From Oscillospiraceae bacterium (GTDB taxonomy: Bacteria; Bacillota; Clostridia; Oscillospirales; Oscillospiraceae): a stretch of 58,855 nucleotides of DNA. The DNA is taken from positions 1-58,855 of the forward strand of contig JAFTGE010000010.1 of the NCBI GenBank assembly GCA_017458085.1, in the 5' to 3' direction. How positions within the stretch are numbered: the stretch's first letter is position 1; each line of letters opens with the position of its first letter. Positions 58,602 to 58,855 of this stretch are shown here, piece after piece. The notes under the pieces were generated by a model. It saw only the letters and a program-made list of their open reading frames with translations. It did no database searches and was not told the DNA's origin. Position numbers and translations under genes: made by a program.

Positions 58602-58630
58602 TGTAAAATCGACATCCCTTGTGCTATAAT
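58602..58630 (+). promoter_or_regulatory. Candidate promoter near the right edge
   Basis: TGTAAA and a perfect TATAAT are 17 nt apart, preceded by ACTC. No gene follows within the remaining 225 nt, so it may drive an RNA or a gene outside the window. Confidence 0.4.
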
Positions 58631-58855
58631 TTATCTTGTGATTTTAGACGCTGGACGCGGCTGGGAAACTATTAGTCCTCTCGATGCTTCCCGTCAATCA
58701 TCATCTAATCAAGACTAAAAATGTAGGAGCTTAAGGCCGTACTTCATAAAGCACCAGGCCTCAGACCCCTTGATTTTACAGGCTTTTTTGAAGGTCTCCG
58801 AAAAATTAACCCCTAAATTAACCCGTAATTTTTCTCGGAGGTTTAACCACCGTCA

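Noticed and set aside
58715-58855. Partial minus-strand open frame at the right edge
   Set aside because: 47 codons without a recognisable domain and ending off the window; cannot be supported.

Overview
The window is a gut-type Clostridia (Firmicutes) chromosome segment, judged from protein families, strong AGGAGG ribosome binding sites and sigma-A-like promoters. Most of it (about 0.2-48.7 kb) is a prophage of the HK97-like, long-tailed (siphovirus) kind. A host-like gene block follows at about 49-56.3 kb, then the integrase/excisionase end of a second, decayed mobile element. The left edge cuts a Fur-family regulator gene that has a perfect 7-1-7 Fur/PerR-type box in front of it. I could not define attL or attR by eye.

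Prophage layout. At the left end, on the minus strand, lie a tyrosine integrase (399-1676) and three tandem Xis-like genes. From 34.3 kb down to 2.6 kb, also on the minus strand, runs one long transcription unit. In reading order it encodes small early proteins, a primase/helicase, a VRR-NUC nuclease, an SNF2-type helicase, a sigma-like regulator, HNH plus terminase small subunit, two DNA methyltransferases, an amidoligase/cyclotransferase pair, terminase large subunit, portal, ClpP-like protease, capsid, connectors, tail proteins (with an A_AAA_AAC programmed frameshift), tape measure, Dit, tail endopeptidase, tail fibre, holin and endolysin. From 34.6 to 40.7 kb a plus-strand unit encodes a DUF2800 nuclease, a DUF2815 protein, an S-adenosylmethionine synthetase and a family A DNA polymerase. 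Two cargo genes carry their own promoter and terminator: a CrcB fluoride channel inside the tail operon, and a small basic protein gene at 27.5 kb.

Defence island (40.7-47.5 kb). A plus-strand HTH gene and C5 methyltransferase converge on a six-gene minus-strand operon. That operon encodes an ABC-three-component (ABC-3C) type system (Rad50-like ATPase, winged-helix middle component, C-terminal component and an extra 374-aa protein), followed by an HTH regulator and a restriction-endonuclease-like protein. A sigma-region-4-like protein gene lies at the right end (47.96-48.72 kb).

Right-hand block (49-56.3 kb). A divergent HxlR regulator faces a promoter driving an ACGX-repeat peptide (a probable RiPP precursor) and its radical SAM/SPASM partner. 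Downstream on the same strand are a quinone-reductase-like enzyme, a ferredoxin-nitroreductase fusion, a 2H phosphoesterase, a PPC/DUF296 protein, a second nitroreductase, a zinc macrodomain and an M-class sirtuin, up to one strong terminator. The gene content points to electrophile or redox stress plus reversible ADP-ribosylation, beside a peptide-maturation pair. Beyond it lie an integrase gene broken by an amber codon, another Xis gene, and short tandem repeats.
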